Positions 30,803-40,717 are shown, numbered from the stretch's first letter. The stretch is 64,000 nucleotides of DNA from Hydrocarboniphaga effusa AP103 (GCF_000271305.1 NZ_AKGD01000001.1:1860001-1924000); one strand, 5' to 3'. Numbers and translations: made by a program. Notes: generated from the letters alone by a model not told the origin.

Positions 30803-32146
30803 TCAAGCTGCGGCGGTCGCAGGCGCTTCTTTCGGGCGCTTGTCGATGACGTGCTTGGCCTTCCCTGCCGAACGCTCGAGCGTCTGCGGCGGATGAATGG
30901 TGGCTTTTACGCTGATGCCGACGTAGGTCTTGATCAGATGCTGCAGCTTGCCGCGCAGCTTCTTGTCTCCATCGATGCCGATGTCACGCGCCGCATCACC
31001 AAGCTCGACGCTGACTGCGACTTCGTCGAGATGGCCATTACGGCTCACTTCGATCAAATAATGCGGAGCAAGCTCCGGGCAGCGCAGGATCAGCTCTTCG
31101 ATCTGCGTAGGAAACACGTTGACGCCGCGGATGATCAGCATGTCGTCCGAGCGACCGGTGATCTTGCCGATACGGCGCATCGAGCGTGAGGTCGGCGGCA
31201 GAAGCTTGGTCAGATCACGCGTGCGATAGCGGACCACCGGCAGCGCTTCCTTGGTCAGCGAGGTGAACACGAGCTCGCCCTCGGAGCCGTCCGGCAGCAC
31301 TTCGCCGGTCACCGGATCGATGATCTCGGGATAGAAGTGATCTTCCCAGATCACCGGGCCATCCTTGCTCACGACGCATTCGCTCGCGACACCTGGCCCC
31401 ATCACTTCGGACAGACCATAGATGTCGACCGCATCGATGCCGGCGCGCTGCTCGATCTCCTGGCGCATCGCATTGGTCCACGGCTCGGCACCGAAGATGC
31501 CGACACGCAGGCTGCTCGCCGCCGGGTCGAGTCCCTGGCGCTGGAACTCTTCGATGATGTTGAGCATGTACGACGGCGTGACCATGATGATGCTCGGCTT
31601 GAAGTCGCCGATCAGCTGCACCTGCTTTTCGGTCTGGCCACCCGACATCGGCACCACCGTGCAACCCGCGCGCTCCGCCCCGTAGTGCGCGCCGAGTCCG
31701 CCCGTGAACAGGCCATAGCCATAAGCGATATGCACGATGTCGCCCGGCCCGCCCCCCGCGGCCCGAACGCTGCGCGCCACGACATTCGCCCAGTTGTCGA
31801 TGTCGTTCGCGGTGTAGCCGACCACGGTCGGCTTGCCCGTGGTGCCGCTCGAAGCATGCAGTCGCGCGATGCGATCCTTCGGCACCGCGAAGAGACCGAA
31901 CGGGTAGTTGTCCCGCAGATCCTTCTTGGTCGTGAACGGAAACTTCGACAGATCCGAAAGACTCTTCAGATCATCCGGCCTGATGCCTACCGCATCGAAG
32001 CTGCGGCGATAGTGTTCGACGTTGTCGTAAGCGTGCTGCAGCGACCACTTGAGCCGCTGTAACTGCAGTGCCACGATTTCGTCGCGGCTTGCGGTTTCGA
32101 TCGGGTCCAGCACGTGCTTCCGCGGCGTTGTGTTTGCACCAAGCAT
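30803..32146 (-). CDS. paaK: Phenylacetate-CoA ligase PaaK
   Basis: A 447-residue AMP-forming ligase that activates phenylacetate to phenylacetyl-CoA. The ATP-binding P-loop HASSGTTGKPTVVGYT (about 95-110) and the YGLSEVMGPG acyl-adenylate motif are intact. The ATG at 32146 is picked over one 15 bases upstream because GGAGGAGG sits just before it. It is preceded by paaI with a 111-base gap, the longest within the run. Confidence 0.96.
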   Translation of the reverse strand: MLGANTTPRKHVLDPIETASRDEIVALQLQRLKWSLQHAYDNVEHYRRSFDAVGIRPDDLKSLSDLSKFPFTTKKDLRDNYPFGLFAVPKDRIARLHASSGTTGKPTVVGYTANDIDNWANVVARSVRAAGGGPGDIVHIAYGYGLFTGGLGAHYGAERAGCTVVPMSGGQTEKQVQLIGDFKPSIIMVTPSYMLNIIEEFQRQGLDPAASSLRVGIFGAEPWTNAMRQEIEQRAGIDAVDIYGLSEVMGPGVASECVVSKDGPVIWEDHFYPEIIDPVTGEVLPDGSEGELVFTSLTKEALPVVRYRTRDLTKLLPPTSRSMRRIGKITGRSDDMLIIRGVNVFPTQIEELILRCPELAPHYLIEVSRNGHLDEVAVSVELGDAARDIGIDGDKKLRGKLQHLIKTYVGISVKATIHPPQTLERSAGKAKHVIDKRPKEAPATAAA

Positions 32147-32257
32147 GAATCCTCCTCCCATCCGAATGCCTCTTGGGCTCGACTGGGACTTTCACCCGAC
32201 AGCCCCATCGGCCGCATGGCGCGGCGTGCACACGGCTTGCGCCGCGTGCATTGCGAT

Positions 32258-32731
32258 TCAGTTCGTGATCGAGCCGCTTTCGAGCGGAATCACTCCGCCC
32301 TTGATTCGATGCGACCGCCCGCGGAACAGCGCAACGAGCTGGCCTTCCTCATTGCTCACGGTGACGTCGTAAACGCCGGTGCGGCCCGGCAATGCGCGCT
32401 CCTGCGCGACCGCAGTCAGCGTCTGCCCGGCGATCGCCGGACGCAGGTAATCGATGGAGCAGCCGGCCGCGACAGTCGCCTCATTACGGCTATTGCAGGC
32501 GAACGCGAAAGCACTGTCGGCAAGGCTGAAAATAAAGCCGCCATGGCAGGTCAGATGGCCGTTGAGCATCTCGGGCTTCACCTTCATCGTCACCGTGGCC
32601 TGGCCGGCCGCAGCCTGGATGATGCGCATGCCGAGATGATTCGACGCGGCATCGCGATCCATCATCGCGCCGACGACGAGCTCCGCGAGCCGCTGGCCTT
32701 CCGTGCTTTCTTCCTTGCTCTCTTGCTGCAT
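32258..32731 (-). CDS. paaI: Acyl-CoA thioesterase PaaI
   Basis: A 157-residue hotdog-fold thioesterase. The motif LNGHLTCHGGFIFSLADSAFAF (about 55-76) carries the PaaI catalytic Asn/Gly/Asp residues. It hydrolyses dead-end hydroxyphenylacetyl-CoA thioesters, recycling CoA when the ring-epoxide pathway stalls. GGAGGAGAG precedes the start. Between paaH (47-base gap) and paaK. Confidence 0.94.
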   Translation of the reverse strand: MQQESKEESTEGQRLAELVVGAMMDRDAASNHLGMRIIQAAAGQATVTMKVKPEMLNGHLTCHGGFIFSLADSAFAFACNSRNEATVAAGCSIDYLRPAIAGQTLTAVAQERALPGRTGVYDVTVSNEEGQLVALFRGRSHRIKGGVIPLESGSITN

Positions 32732-32778
32732 GGCTCTCCTCCGTATTGTTTTGCGATGCGGCTGGGTCTCACGTCTCC

Positions 32779-34311
32779 CTACGGCGACCTGGTGTCAGCT
32801 TGAAATCGTGACTGCCTCAACCGCGGCGAGGCCCGATAGCGCGGCTCGCGATAGAACTCGAACAGGTTGTCGAGCACTTCAAGCACACGGTGCGTACCGA
32901 TGACTTGCGCCCATTCGAGCGGGCCCTTCGGATACGCGACACCGGAGCGCATCGCGATATCGACGTCTTCCGGTGAGCACACTTGCTGATGCACCGCATC
33001 GTTGGCTTCGTTCGCGAGCATCGCGACCGTACGCATGACGGCGAGGCCCGGTGTGTCGCTCAGGCGCGAGACGATGAAGCCGGCCGCTTGCAGCAGGCCG
33101 AGGATCGAATCCCAGCCGGCGTCGCTGCACTGCAGTGCTCGGGCGACCGCGACACGGCCCGCGTCTTCCGGTGCCAGCATCAGGTCGATGACGACGCAGT
33201 CCTTGCGCTGCACCTTTTCTGCGAGTGAGGAAGCCGTACGTCCATCGGTGACGAACAGCTGCGCCTCACCGATCGCGGCGATCGCCTGAGAAGGGCCTTC
33301 GCCGACCCGTGCTTCGAAGGCAACGCCATGCGCTTCCAGGCGCTTCGCAAGCGCAGCGCCGGTTGCACCGGCAGTCCAGACGATCGCGCCGGTCGGCACC
33401 GCAGCCGGCGGCTCGTCATCCGGAGTCGCGGGCTGTGCACCTTCGCGATAGTCGTAGAAACCACGGCCGCTCTTGCGTCCGAAGAATCCGGCCTGCACGA
33501 GTTCGTATTGCAACAAGGAAGGCGCGAAACGCGGATCGCCGTAGAAGGCATCGAACACCGAACGAGTGACTGCGTAATTCACGTCGTGGCCGATCATGTC
33601 CATGAGCTCGAACGGCCCCATGCGAAAGCTACCGGCCTCGCGCATGACCGCGTCGATCGTTGCATAGCCCGCCGCACCTTCCTGCGCCAGGCGCATGCCC
33701 TCGGCGTAATACGGACGCGCGACGCGGTTGACGATGAAGCCCGGCGTCGAGCGCGCATGCACCGGCTTCTTGCGCCAGGCCAGCGACAGCGCATAAATCT
33801 GCTCGGCGACCGCCGACGACGTGGCGACGCCCGAAACCACTTCGACGAGCGGCATCAGCGGAGCCGGATTGAAGAAGTGCATGCCGACGAGCTTCTCGGG
33901 CCGCTGCAAGCCGGCGCCGATCGCGGTCACCGAGATCGACGAGGTATTCGTCGCCAGGATAGCGCTCGCATCGACGATGGACTCGAGCTTGGCGAACAGC
34001 TCCTGCTTGGTCTTGAGGTCTTCGACGATCGCTTCGATCACGAGTCCGCAGCCGCTGAGTTCATCGAGTGCCGACGCTGCCACAAACTGCGACATGATGC
34101 GCTCGAACTCCTGCGCACCCAGACGATCCTTGTCGACCAAGCGACGCAAGGTCGAGCGAATGCCCTCGATCGCGCGCTCCGCTGCTCCGGCGCGCGTATC
34201 GTGCAGCATCACGCGATGGCCCGCGGTAGCGGCTACCTGCGCGATTCCAGAGCCCATCGCACCGGCACCGATGACGGCAACGTCGATCTTCGGCGAACTC
34301 ACGGCACTCAT
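32779..34311 (-). CDS. paaH: 3-hydroxyadipyl-CoA dehydrogenase PaaH
   Basis: A 510-residue NAD-dependent enzyme with the Rossmann motif VIGAGAMGSGIAQVAATAGH (about 9-28) and the 3-hydroxyacyl-CoA dehydrogenase domain (IGMHFFNPAPLMPLVEVV). A second dehydrogenase C-terminal domain near the end gives the double-domain PaaH architecture. It oxidises 3-hydroxyadipyl-CoA to 3-oxoadipyl-CoA. The start overlaps the paaG stop by four bases, indicating coupled translation. Confidence 0.95.
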   Translation of the reverse strand: MSAVSSPKIDVAVIGAGAMGSGIAQVAATAGHRVMLHDTRAGAAERAIEGIRSTLRRLVDKDRLGAQEFERIMSQFVAASALDELSGCGLVIEAIVEDLKTKQELFAKLESIVDASAILATNTSSISVTAIGAGLQRPEKLVGMHFFNPAPLMPLVEVVSGVATSSAVAEQIYALSLAWRKKPVHARSTPGFIVNRVARPYYAEGMRLAQEGAAGYATIDAVMREAGSFRMGPFELMDMIGHDVNYAVTRSVFDAFYGDPRFAPSLLQYELVQAGFFGRKSGRGFYDYREGAQPATPDDEPPAAVPTGAIVWTAGATGAALAKRLEAHGVAFEARVGEGPSQAIAAIGEAQLFVTDGRTASSLAEKVQRKDCVVIDLMLAPEDAGRVAVARALQCSDAGWDSILGLLQAAGFIVSRLSDTPGLAVMRTVAMLANEANDAVHQQVCSPEDVDIAMRSGVAYPKGPLEWAQVIGTHRVLEVLDNLFEFYREPRYRASPRLRQSRFQADTRSP

Positions 34312-35111
34312 TCCCCAATGAAGTGCGGAGCACGCTTTTCGAGAAAGGCGGCGACGCCTTCCGCGTAGTCGTGGCTGTAGCCGAGTTCGCGCATCGCATC
34401 GCGTTCGAGCACGAGTTCTTCTTCGAGCGTCTTCGAATCGCTGTCGTTGATGAGTTTCTTGGTCAGCGCCAGACCTCGCGTCGGCGCTTGCGCGAAGTGC
34501 TTCAGCAGGGCTTCGATTTCATCGGCGAGCTTGTCGTCGTCGACCGCTTTCCAGATCAGGCCGATGGTCTGCGCCTGCTCTGCCGAAACCTTGTCTCCGA
34601 GCATCGCCAGGCCCATCGCACGCGCGCGTCCGACCAGGCGCGGCAACACATAAGTGCCGCCGGTATCCGGAATCAGGCCGAGCTTGCAGAACGGCTGGAT
34701 GAAGCTGGCCGAGCGCGCAGCGATGACGATGTCGCAGGCATACGCGAGATTGGCACCCGCACCGGCCGCAACGCCGTTGGCCGCGCAGACCACCGGCATC
34801 GGCAGCGACTTCAGTGTGAGCACAAGCGGCGCATACCAGCGTTCGACCGATTCGCCGAGATCGACTGCGCTACCGCCCGGAGAAACCGCGCGATCGCCGA
34901 GATCCTGCCCTGCGCAGAAGCCACGACCCGCGCCGGTCAGCAGCAGCACGCGGACACTGCGATCGGCCTTCACCCGATCGAGCGCATCGCGCACCTCCTG
35001 ATGCATTGCGACCGTGAAGCTGTTGAGCTTGTCCGGACGATTGAGCGTCAGGCGCGCAATGCCGCCTTCGATCGAGAACAGAATGTTCTCGTAGGTCGTG
35101 GCGGCGCTCAT
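34308..35111 (-). CDS. paaG: Ring 1,2-epoxyphenylacetyl-CoA isomerase PaaG
   Basis: A 267-residue crotonase-fold isomerase turning the epoxide into the seven-membered oxepin-CoA; it can also shift double bonds later in the route. The oxyanion-hole segments GAGRGFCAGQDLGDR (about 59-73) and ANGVAAGAGANLAYACD are present, with catalytic Asp in LGLIPDTGGTYVLPRLVG. Its stop and start overlap paaH and paaZ by four bases each. Confidence 0.94.
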   Translation of the reverse strand: MSAATTYENILFSIEGGIARLTLNRPDKLNSFTVAMHQEVRDALDRVKADRSVRVLLLTGAGRGFCAGQDLGDRAVSPGGSAVDLGESVERWYAPLVLTLKSLPMPVVCAANGVAAGAGANLAYACDIVIAARSASFIQPFCKLGLIPDTGGTYVLPRLVGRARAMGLAMLGDKVSAEQAQTIGLIWKAVDDDKLADEIEALLKHFAQAPTRGLALTKKLINDSDSKTLEEELVLERDAMRELGYSHDYAEGVAAFLEKRAPHFIGE

Positions 35112-37147
35112 GCCGACTCCACCTTCGGCGCCTTCTCGACCATCGTCAGCACGTCGTACTGCGCGACAACCTTATCGTCCTGGTTCGTGACCACCGCATC
35201 CCAGCGCACTTCGCCATAGTTCTCGGTGATGCGCGGGTTCTTCTGCTTGCAGGTCAGCACGACCTTGAGTTCGTCGCCGGGGAACACCGGCGTCAGGAAG
35301 CGCAGGTTGTCGACGCCGTAGTTGGCGAGCACCGGACCCGGATTCGGTTCGACGAACAAGCCGGCCGCGATCGAGACAATGTAGTAGCCGTGGGCGACGC
35401 GTCCGCCGAAGAACGGATTCGCCTTCGCCGCCGCCTCGTCCATGTGCGCGTAGAAAGTGTCGCCCGTGAAGTGCGCGAAGTGCTCGATCTCCTCGAGCGT
35501 GACCTTGTGCGAGCCGGTCTTCACGCAATCACCGAGTTGCAGCTCATCGAGATTCTTGCGGAACGGATGCACGCCTTCACGACGATTCGCACCGCTGATC
35601 CAGCGATCGGTGATGCGGCTCAGCGTTTCGGGCGAACCCTGCAAGGCGGTGCGCTGCAAATAGTGCATGACACCACGAACGCCGCCCATTTCCTCGCCAC
35701 CACCGGCGCGACCGGGGCCACCGTGCACGAGCACCGGCAGCGGTGAACCATGGCCGGTGGATTCCTTGGCGCTGTCGCGATTCAGCACGAGCAGGCGACC
35801 GTGATAAGCCGCGGCACCGAGCACCACTTCGCGTGCGAAGTCGTTGTCGTAAGTGACGAGTGAGCCCACGAGGCTGCCTTCGCCGCGACGCGCGAGATCG
35901 ATCGCATCCTCGGCCGTTTCGTAAGGCATCAGCGTCGCAACCGGGCCGAAAGCTTCGACCTCGTGCACGACTGTGTGCTTTTTCGGCTCGCAGCAGCGCA
36001 GCAGGATCGGAGCGAGGAAAGCACCCGTCGCGATGTCGCCGCCGGTGACGCTGAAATTTTCGAGATCGCCGTAGACGATCTCGGCGCCTTGCTGCAGTTC
36101 CTTCACGCGCGCACGCACTTCGTCGCGCTGGCTCAGGCTCGCGAGCGCGCCCATCGTCACGCCTTCGACCGAAGGATCGCCGACGACGACTTTCGACAGT
36201 CGCTTGCCGAGCGCTTCGACAACCGGCTCGATCAGCGCCTTCGGCACGAATACACGGCGGATGCAGGTGCACTTCTGGCCAGCCTTGCTCGTGAGTTCGC
36301 GCGCGACTTCCTTGATGAAGATTTCGAACTCGGGCGTCTCGGACTTGGCGTCCGGGCCGAGCATCGAGAAGTTCAGCGAATCGGCTTCCATGGTGAAGCG
36401 AACCGAGTTGCGCAGGATCACCGGGTGCGACTTGAGCTTGCGACCGGTCGAGGCCGAACCCGTGAACGTCACCACGTCCTGCGATTGCAGATGCTCGAAC
36501 AGATCGCCGACGCTGCCGCAGATCAGCTGCAGCGCGCCTTCAGGGAAGATTTTCGACTCGATCATGTCGCGAAACATGAGTTCGGTCAGATACGCGGTCT
36601 GGCTCGCCGGCTTGACGATGGCCGGCACACCCGCGAGCAGGTTCACTGACAGCTTTTCGAGCATGCCCCAGCACGGGAAGTTGTAGGCATTGATGTGCAC
36701 GGCCACGCCCTGCAGCGGCGTGCGGATGTGCTGGCCGACGAAGGTGCCATTACGCGAAACGAATTCAGGATTGCCGTCGATAATGAAGCTCGCGTTCGGC
36801 AGCTCCTTGCGACCCTTGCTGGAAAACGCAAACAAGGTCGCGATGCCGCCTTCGATATCGACCCAGGAATCGGCGCGCGTCGCCCCGGTGGCTTTCGACA
36901 GCTCGTAATACTTTTCCTTGCGCTCGGCCAGATACTGCGCGAGGGCCTTGAGCATGAGCGCACGCTCATGAAAGGTCAGCTTGCGCAGTGCCGGGCCACC
37001 GACCTTGCGGCCATAGTCGAGCATCGCAGCGAAATCGACGCCCTTGCTCGAAATCGTCGCGACGGCTTCGCCCGTGATCGCGTGACGAACCGTTTCGCCG
37101 CCTTCACCACTGCGCCATTGGCCGGCCGCATAACTCTGCAGTTGCAT
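35108..37147 (-). CDS. paaZ: Bifunctional oxepin-CoA hydrolase / 3-oxo-5,6-dehydrosuberyl-CoA semialdehyde dehydrogenase PaaZ
   Basis: A 679-residue fusion, the length of E. coli PaaZ (681). The aldehyde-dehydrogenase half (1-520) has KAGQKCTCIRRVFVP with the active Cys. A MaoC-like hydratase half (about 540-679) opens the oxepin ring (FTGDTFYAHMD and GRVAHGYYIVS, with Asp and His). Both domains look intact. The ATG at 37147 (MQLQSYAAGQW, AGGAGA upstream) is preferred over the longer frame. Four-base overlap with paaG. Confidence 0.95.
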   Translation of the reverse strand: MQLQSYAAGQWRSGEGGETVRHAITGEAVATISSKGVDFAAMLDYGRKVGGPALRKLTFHERALMLKALAQYLAERKEKYYELSKATGATRADSWVDIEGGIATLFAFSSKGRKELPNASFIIDGNPEFVSRNGTFVGQHIRTPLQGVAVHINAYNFPCWGMLEKLSVNLLAGVPAIVKPASQTAYLTELMFRDMIESKIFPEGALQLICGSVGDLFEHLQSQDVVTFTGSASTGRKLKSHPVILRNSVRFTMEADSLNFSMLGPDAKSETPEFEIFIKEVARELTSKAGQKCTCIRRVFVPKALIEPVVEALGKRLSKVVVGDPSVEGVTMGALASLSQRDEVRARVKELQQGAEIVYGDLENFSVTGGDIATGAFLAPILLRCCEPKKHTVVHEVEAFGPVATLMPYETAEDAIDLARRGEGSLVGSLVTYDNDFAREVVLGAAAYHGRLLVLNRDSAKESTGHGSPLPVLVHGGPGRAGGGEEMGGVRGVMHYLQRTALQGSPETLSRITDRWISGANRREGVHPFRKNLDELQLGDCVKTGSHKVTLEEIEHFAHFTGDTFYAHMDEAAAKANPFFGGRVAHGYYIVSIAAGLFVEPNPGPVLANYGVDNLRFLTPVFPGDELKVVLTCKQKNPRITENYGEVRWDAVVTNQDDKVVAQYDVLTMVEKAPKVESA

Positions 37148-37172
37148 CGGTCTCTCCTGATCGGATTCGAGC

Positions 37173-37949
37173 TCAGCGGCTCGTGAACTGGGGTTTGCGC
37201 TTGTCGAGGAAGGCGAGCATTCCCTCGCGCCGGTCCCCGAGCTTGAAAGTGGATTCGAAGCTCGCCTGCTCGAAAGCGAGCCCATCGGACAACGAGGTTT
37301 CGAGCGCTTGATTCACCGCGTGTCTGGCCAAGCGCACGACCGGCGGCGACAACTCGGCGATCGCCGCCGCGGTCTTGAGCGCCTCAGTGATCAGATCGGC
37401 TTGCGGAATCACGCGCGAAACCAGGCCGCAGCGTTCGGCTTCGACCGCATCGATGATGCGCCCCGTGAGCACCATCTCCATCGCCTTGCTCTTGCCGACA
37501 AGCCGCGTGAGCCGTTGCGTACCGCCCGCACCCGGAATGGTGCCGAGCTTGATTTCGGGCTGGCCGAAGCGCGCGTTGTCCGCGGCGAGAATGAAGTCGC
37601 ACATCATCGCGAGTTCGCAGCCCGCACCGAGCGCGAAACCGGAAACCGCCGCGATGATCGGTGTCTTGCCTGCACCGATTTGATTCCAGGCGCCGCGCAG
37701 CTCGATCGACGCTGCGACGTCCTGCGCCCCCCAGCTTGCGAGCGTTCTGACATCGGCTCCGGCCGCGAACGCTTTCTCGTCGCCCGTGATCACCGTAGCG
37801 CCGATGCACTCGTCCGATTCGATCTCGACGAGCGCTAGTCTGAGTTCTTCACGCAGCGGCAGCGACAGCGCATTGAGCGCTTCGGGTCGGCGCAGACGAA
37901 TCAGCGCGACCTTGCCGATCACTTCGAGCGTGAGCAGTTCGTAGGGCAA
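37173..37949 (-). CDS. paaF: 2,3-dehydroadipyl-CoA hydratase PaaF
   Basis: About 258 residues, crotonase fold, hydrating 2,3-dehydroadipyl-CoA. Motifs are GDEKAFAAGADVRTLA and SGFALGAGCELAMMCD (oxyanion hole), then LGTIPGAGGTQRLTRLVG with the catalytic Glu-type loop. No ATG lies near the domain start. A TTG at 37949, with AGGAGA eight bases upstream and two bases after the paaE stop, is the best start; frames further upstream run inside paaE. Rare start codon in this operon. Confidence 0.88.
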   Translation of the reverse strand: MPYELLTLEVIGKVALIRLRRPEALNALSLPLREELRLALVEIESDECIGATVITGDEKAFAAGADVRTLASWGAQDVAASIELRGAWNQIGAGKTPIIAAVSGFALGAGCELAMMCDFILAADNARFGQPEIKLGTIPGAGGTQRLTRLVGKSKAMEMVLTGRIIDAVEAERCGLVSRVIPQADLITEALKTAAAIAELSPPVVRLARHAVNQALETSLSDGLAFEQASFESTFKLGDRREGMLAFLDKRKPQFTSR

Positions 37950-37951
37950 GT

Positions 37952-39028
37952 TCAGCTCTCCTGATCGAAGTCGAGCACGAGGTCGTCGGCGATCGGATAG
38001 CTCTGACAAGTCAGAATGAAACCACGCGCGACTTCGTAGTCTTCGAGCGCGAAGTTCACGTCCATGTCGACCTCGCCCTTGGTCATCTTGCAACGGCAGG
38101 TCGAGCAGACACCGCCCTTGCACGAGTACGGCAGTTCGACGCCTTGTTCGAGCGCCGCGTCGAGAATGGTTTCCTTGTTCTTTTCGATGAACAGCTCACG
38201 CGTGCGGCCGTCCTGGATCAGCGTGATCTTGCACTGCTGCGTACCCTTGGCGGTCACCGCCGATGCCTGGCGCGGCAACTTCGGCATCGCGTTCGCGAAC
38301 AGCTCCATCTTGATCGAGGCTTTCGGAACACCGTGCGCCATCAAGCTTTCGGACACCGCTTCCATCATCGACTGCGGACCGCAGATGTAGGCGACGTCGA
38401 TACCGGCCGGATCGATCCAGCGATCCAGCAGCTCGTCGCATTTCCGCTTGTCGATGCGGCCGTTGAACAGCTCGATGTCCTGCGATTCGCGGCTCAGCAC
38501 GTAGACGAGGTTGAGCCGCGTCATGTACGAGTCCTTTAGATTCGAGAGCTCTTCCTTGAAGATCACGCTCGACGAGGCGCGGTTGCCGTAGAACAGCGTG
38601 AAGTGGCTGTTCGGCTCGGCCTTCAGCGTGGCCTTGATGATCGATAGCACCGGCGTGATGCCGCTGCCCGATGCGAACGCAACATGGTGACGCGCCGCTC
38701 CCTGAACGAGCGGCACGTTGAAATGCCCCGACGGCTCCATGCACTCGATCAGATGTCCCGGCTTGAGTTCCTTGTTCGCCCAGGTCGAGAATAAACCGTC
38801 TTCGACACGCTTGATCGCGATGCGTAGCGTGTTCTCGTGAGGAGCCGAGCAGATCGAGTACGAGCGACGAATCTCCTCGTCTTCGAACTTCGACTTGAGC
38901 ACCAGATGCTGCCCTTGCACGAAACGAAAAGCCTCGCGGCTTTCCTCCGGCACGTCGAAGGTTACGACGACGGCGTCACGAGTCTCGGGCTTGCAGCTGG
39001 AGACACGCAGTTGGTGAAACTTGCTCAT
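37952..39028 (-). CDS. paaE: Phenylacetyl-CoA epoxidase reductase PaaE
   Basis: A 358-residue NADPH-dependent flavoprotein. The ferredoxin-NADP reductase part lies in the first 240 residues (RRSYSICSAP for FAD, GSGITPVLSI for NAD(P)). The C-terminal plant-type [2Fe-2S] domain has ligands in CKGGVCSTCRCKM plus a later Cys. It passes electrons to the PaaABC di-iron oxygenase. The ATG at 39028 is set by the family's N-terminus MSKFHQLRV; it follows paaD by 13 bases. Confidence 0.95.
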   Translation of the reverse strand: MSKFHQLRVSSCKPETRDAVVVTFDVPEESREAFRFVQGQHLVLKSKFEDEEIRRSYSICSAPHENTLRIAIKRVEDGLFSTWANKELKPGHLIECMEPSGHFNVPLVQGAARHHVAFASGSGITPVLSIIKATLKAEPNSHFTLFYGNRASSSVIFKEELSNLKDSYMTRLNLVYVLSRESQDIELFNGRIDKRKCDELLDRWIDPAGIDVAYICGPQSMMEAVSESLMAHGVPKASIKMELFANAMPKLPRQASAVTAKGTQQCKITLIQDGRTRELFIEKNKETILDAALEQGVELPYSCKGGVCSTCRCKMTKGEVDMDVNFALEDYEVARGFILTCQSYPIADDLVLDFDQES

Positions 39029-39041
39029 GGGTTCTGAACGC

Positions 39042-39581
39042 CTAGTGGCATTTGAAATAGTCGAAGGGTTCGAGACAGTCGAGGCAGCGATACAGCGATT
39101 TGCAGGGCGTCGATCCGAACTGGCTCGTAAGCGCGGTGTGCGTCGAACCGCAGCGCGGACAATCGATCTGCAAGGGCTTCTTGTTCGATGCACGCAATCG
39201 ACTGATATCGACGACATGCTCGTTGCTCGCGAGCCCGACCGGCGGTGCGATGCCGTAATCGCACAATTTTTCACGTGCCTGTGGCCGCAACCAATCCGTG
39301 GTCCAGGCCGGTGCGAGTCGGATCTGGACGCGCACCTTTTGAACACCGTGCTCGTGCAGGGCCTTGCTGATGTCGTCCGAGATCACGTCCGTTGCCGGAC
39401 AACCCGAGTACGTCGGCGTCACCGTGACGAGACATTCGTCGGCTTCGCCGCCGTTCCACTGCACGTCTCGGACGATGCCCAAATCGAGCACCGACAGCAC
39501 CGGAATTTCGGGATCGGGAACGGCTTCGAGCCAGTGCCAGACTCGATCAGCCGCCGTCACACCTGCGGTCTCGGCCGACAT
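39042..39581 (-). CDS. paaD: PaaD, maturation factor for phenylacetyl-CoA epoxidase
   Basis: A 179-residue protein. The DUF59/MIP18-type domain (about 10-110: VPDPEIPVLSVLDLG, TPTYSGCPATDVI) is followed by a zinc-ribbon-like C-terminus (CPRCGSTHT and CKSLYRCLDCLEPFDYFKCH). It is needed for full activity of the ring epoxidase, probably in iron-sulfur assembly. Six bases separate it from paaC. Confidence 0.94.
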   Translation of the reverse strand: MSAETAGVTAADRVWHWLEAVPDPEIPVLSVLDLGIVRDVQWNGGEADECLVTVTPTYSGCPATDVISDDISKALHEHGVQKVRVQIRLAPAWTTDWLRPQAREKLCDYGIAPPVGLASNEHVVDISRLRASNKKPLQIDCPRCGSTHTALTSQFGSTPCKSLYRCLDCLEPFDYFKCH

Positions 39582-39587
39582 CGCGCA

Positions 39588-40343
39588 CTACCAGGCAGCG
39601 CCAGGGTGAGCGCGCTTGAGCGACTGCATTTCGGCGAGCAGATAGCTCAGCGCTTCGGTGTGACGACCTTGCTTTCCGCCACGCTGCATCCAGGCTTCGG
39701 CGTTCGGCATCTTGATCGTCGCCTCGTCGAGCACCGAGTGCACGTAGGACAGCCAATCGGAACGCAGGCTCGACGGATCGAACCCGATCTTCGCTTCTGC
39801 GACTGCGAGATCGATCGCGTCGGCCTCGAACATCTCGCCGGTGAACGGCCAGAGTTCATCGACGGCGGACTGGATCATCGAGCGGCTCGTCGGCGTTCCA
39901 TCGCCGAGGCGCACGATCAGATCGCTGCTACGACGCAGGTGATAACGCACTTCCTTCGCAGCCTTCCCGGCGATCGCGGCGATGCGCTCGTCCTTCGAAA
40001 GCACGAGTTTCTGCAGCGCCAGGTGATACCAGGCGTCGAAGAAGAACTGGCGAACCATCGTGTCGGCGTAGCTGCCGTTGGGGCGTTCGACGAGCAGGAA
40101 GTTGGCGAACTGATCGGCATTGCGCAGATAGGCGAGATCGTCCTCGTCCTGTCCCATGCCATCGGTTTCGCCCGCGTAGCTGAGCCATTGGCGAGCCTGG
40201 CCGAGCAGGTCGAGCGCGGTGTTGGCGAGCGCCATGTCTTCTTCGAGCGCCGGGCCTTTTCCGCACCACTCGGAGAGGCGTTGACTCAGGATCAGCGTGC
40301 TGTCGCCGAGCCTGAGCAGATAGTTGAATTTCTCGTTGCTCAT
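39588..40343 (-). CDS. paaC: Phenylacetyl-CoA epoxidase structural subunit PaaC
   Basis: A 251-residue ferritin-like helical protein, sequence-related to PaaA but without its metal ligands, that pairs with PaaA in the epoxidase. The family start NEKFNYLLRLGDSTLILSQRL and the ARQWLSYAGE segment are clear. The ATG at 40343 fits E. coli length (248). It lies between paaB (49-base gap) and paaD. Confidence 0.94.
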   Translation of the reverse strand: MSNEKFNYLLRLGDSTLILSQRLSEWCGKGPALEEDMALANTALDLLGQARQWLSYAGETDGMGQDEDDLAYLRNADQFANFLLVERPNGSYADTMVRQFFFDAWYHLALQKLVLSKDERIAAIAGKAAKEVRYHLRRSSDLIVRLGDGTPTSRSMIQSAVDELWPFTGEMFEADAIDLAVAEAKIGFDPSSLRSDWLSYVHSVLDEATIKMPNAEAWMQRGGKQGRHTEALSYLLAEMQSLKRAHPGAAW

Positions 40344-40392
40344 AAGTCTCCTCCGGCACACCGCCTGCTTCGGTCGGTGCACGGATGCGCGA

Positions 40393-40680
40393 TCACATGT
40401 GCTTCACTTCTTCCGGCATCGGGAAGAACGTCGGATGGCGATACACCTTATTCGCCGCAGGCTCGAACAAAGGCTCGCGATCGTTCGGATCGTTGGCGAC
40501 GATGTCGGCCGAACGCACCACCCATAGGCTCACGCCTTCGTTGCGGCGCGTGTAGACATCACGTGCGTTGTTGATCGCCATGTCAGCATCGGCGGCGTGC
40601 AGGCTGCCGACATGCTTGTGTGCCAAGCCATGCTGGCTCCGGATGAAAATCTCCCAGAGCGGCCATTCTTTCTTAGTCAC
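40393..40680 (-). CDS. paaB: Phenylacetyl-CoA epoxidase subunit PaaB
   Basis: A 95-residue protein of normal length: WPLWEIFIRSQHGLAHKHVGSLHAADADMAINNARDVY-like start and a VKHM end are the PaaB pattern. It bridges PaaAC dimers. Its start is 37 bases after paaA. Confidence 0.95.
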   Translation of the reverse strand: MTKKEWPLWEIFIRSQHGLAHKHVGSLHAADADMAINNARDVYTRRNEGVSLWVVRSADIVANDPNDREPLFEPAANKVYRHPTFFPMPEEVKHM

Positions 40681-40717
40681 TGTGTTCTCGGTCTTGTTGG
40701 ACGAGTCAAGCTCAGGT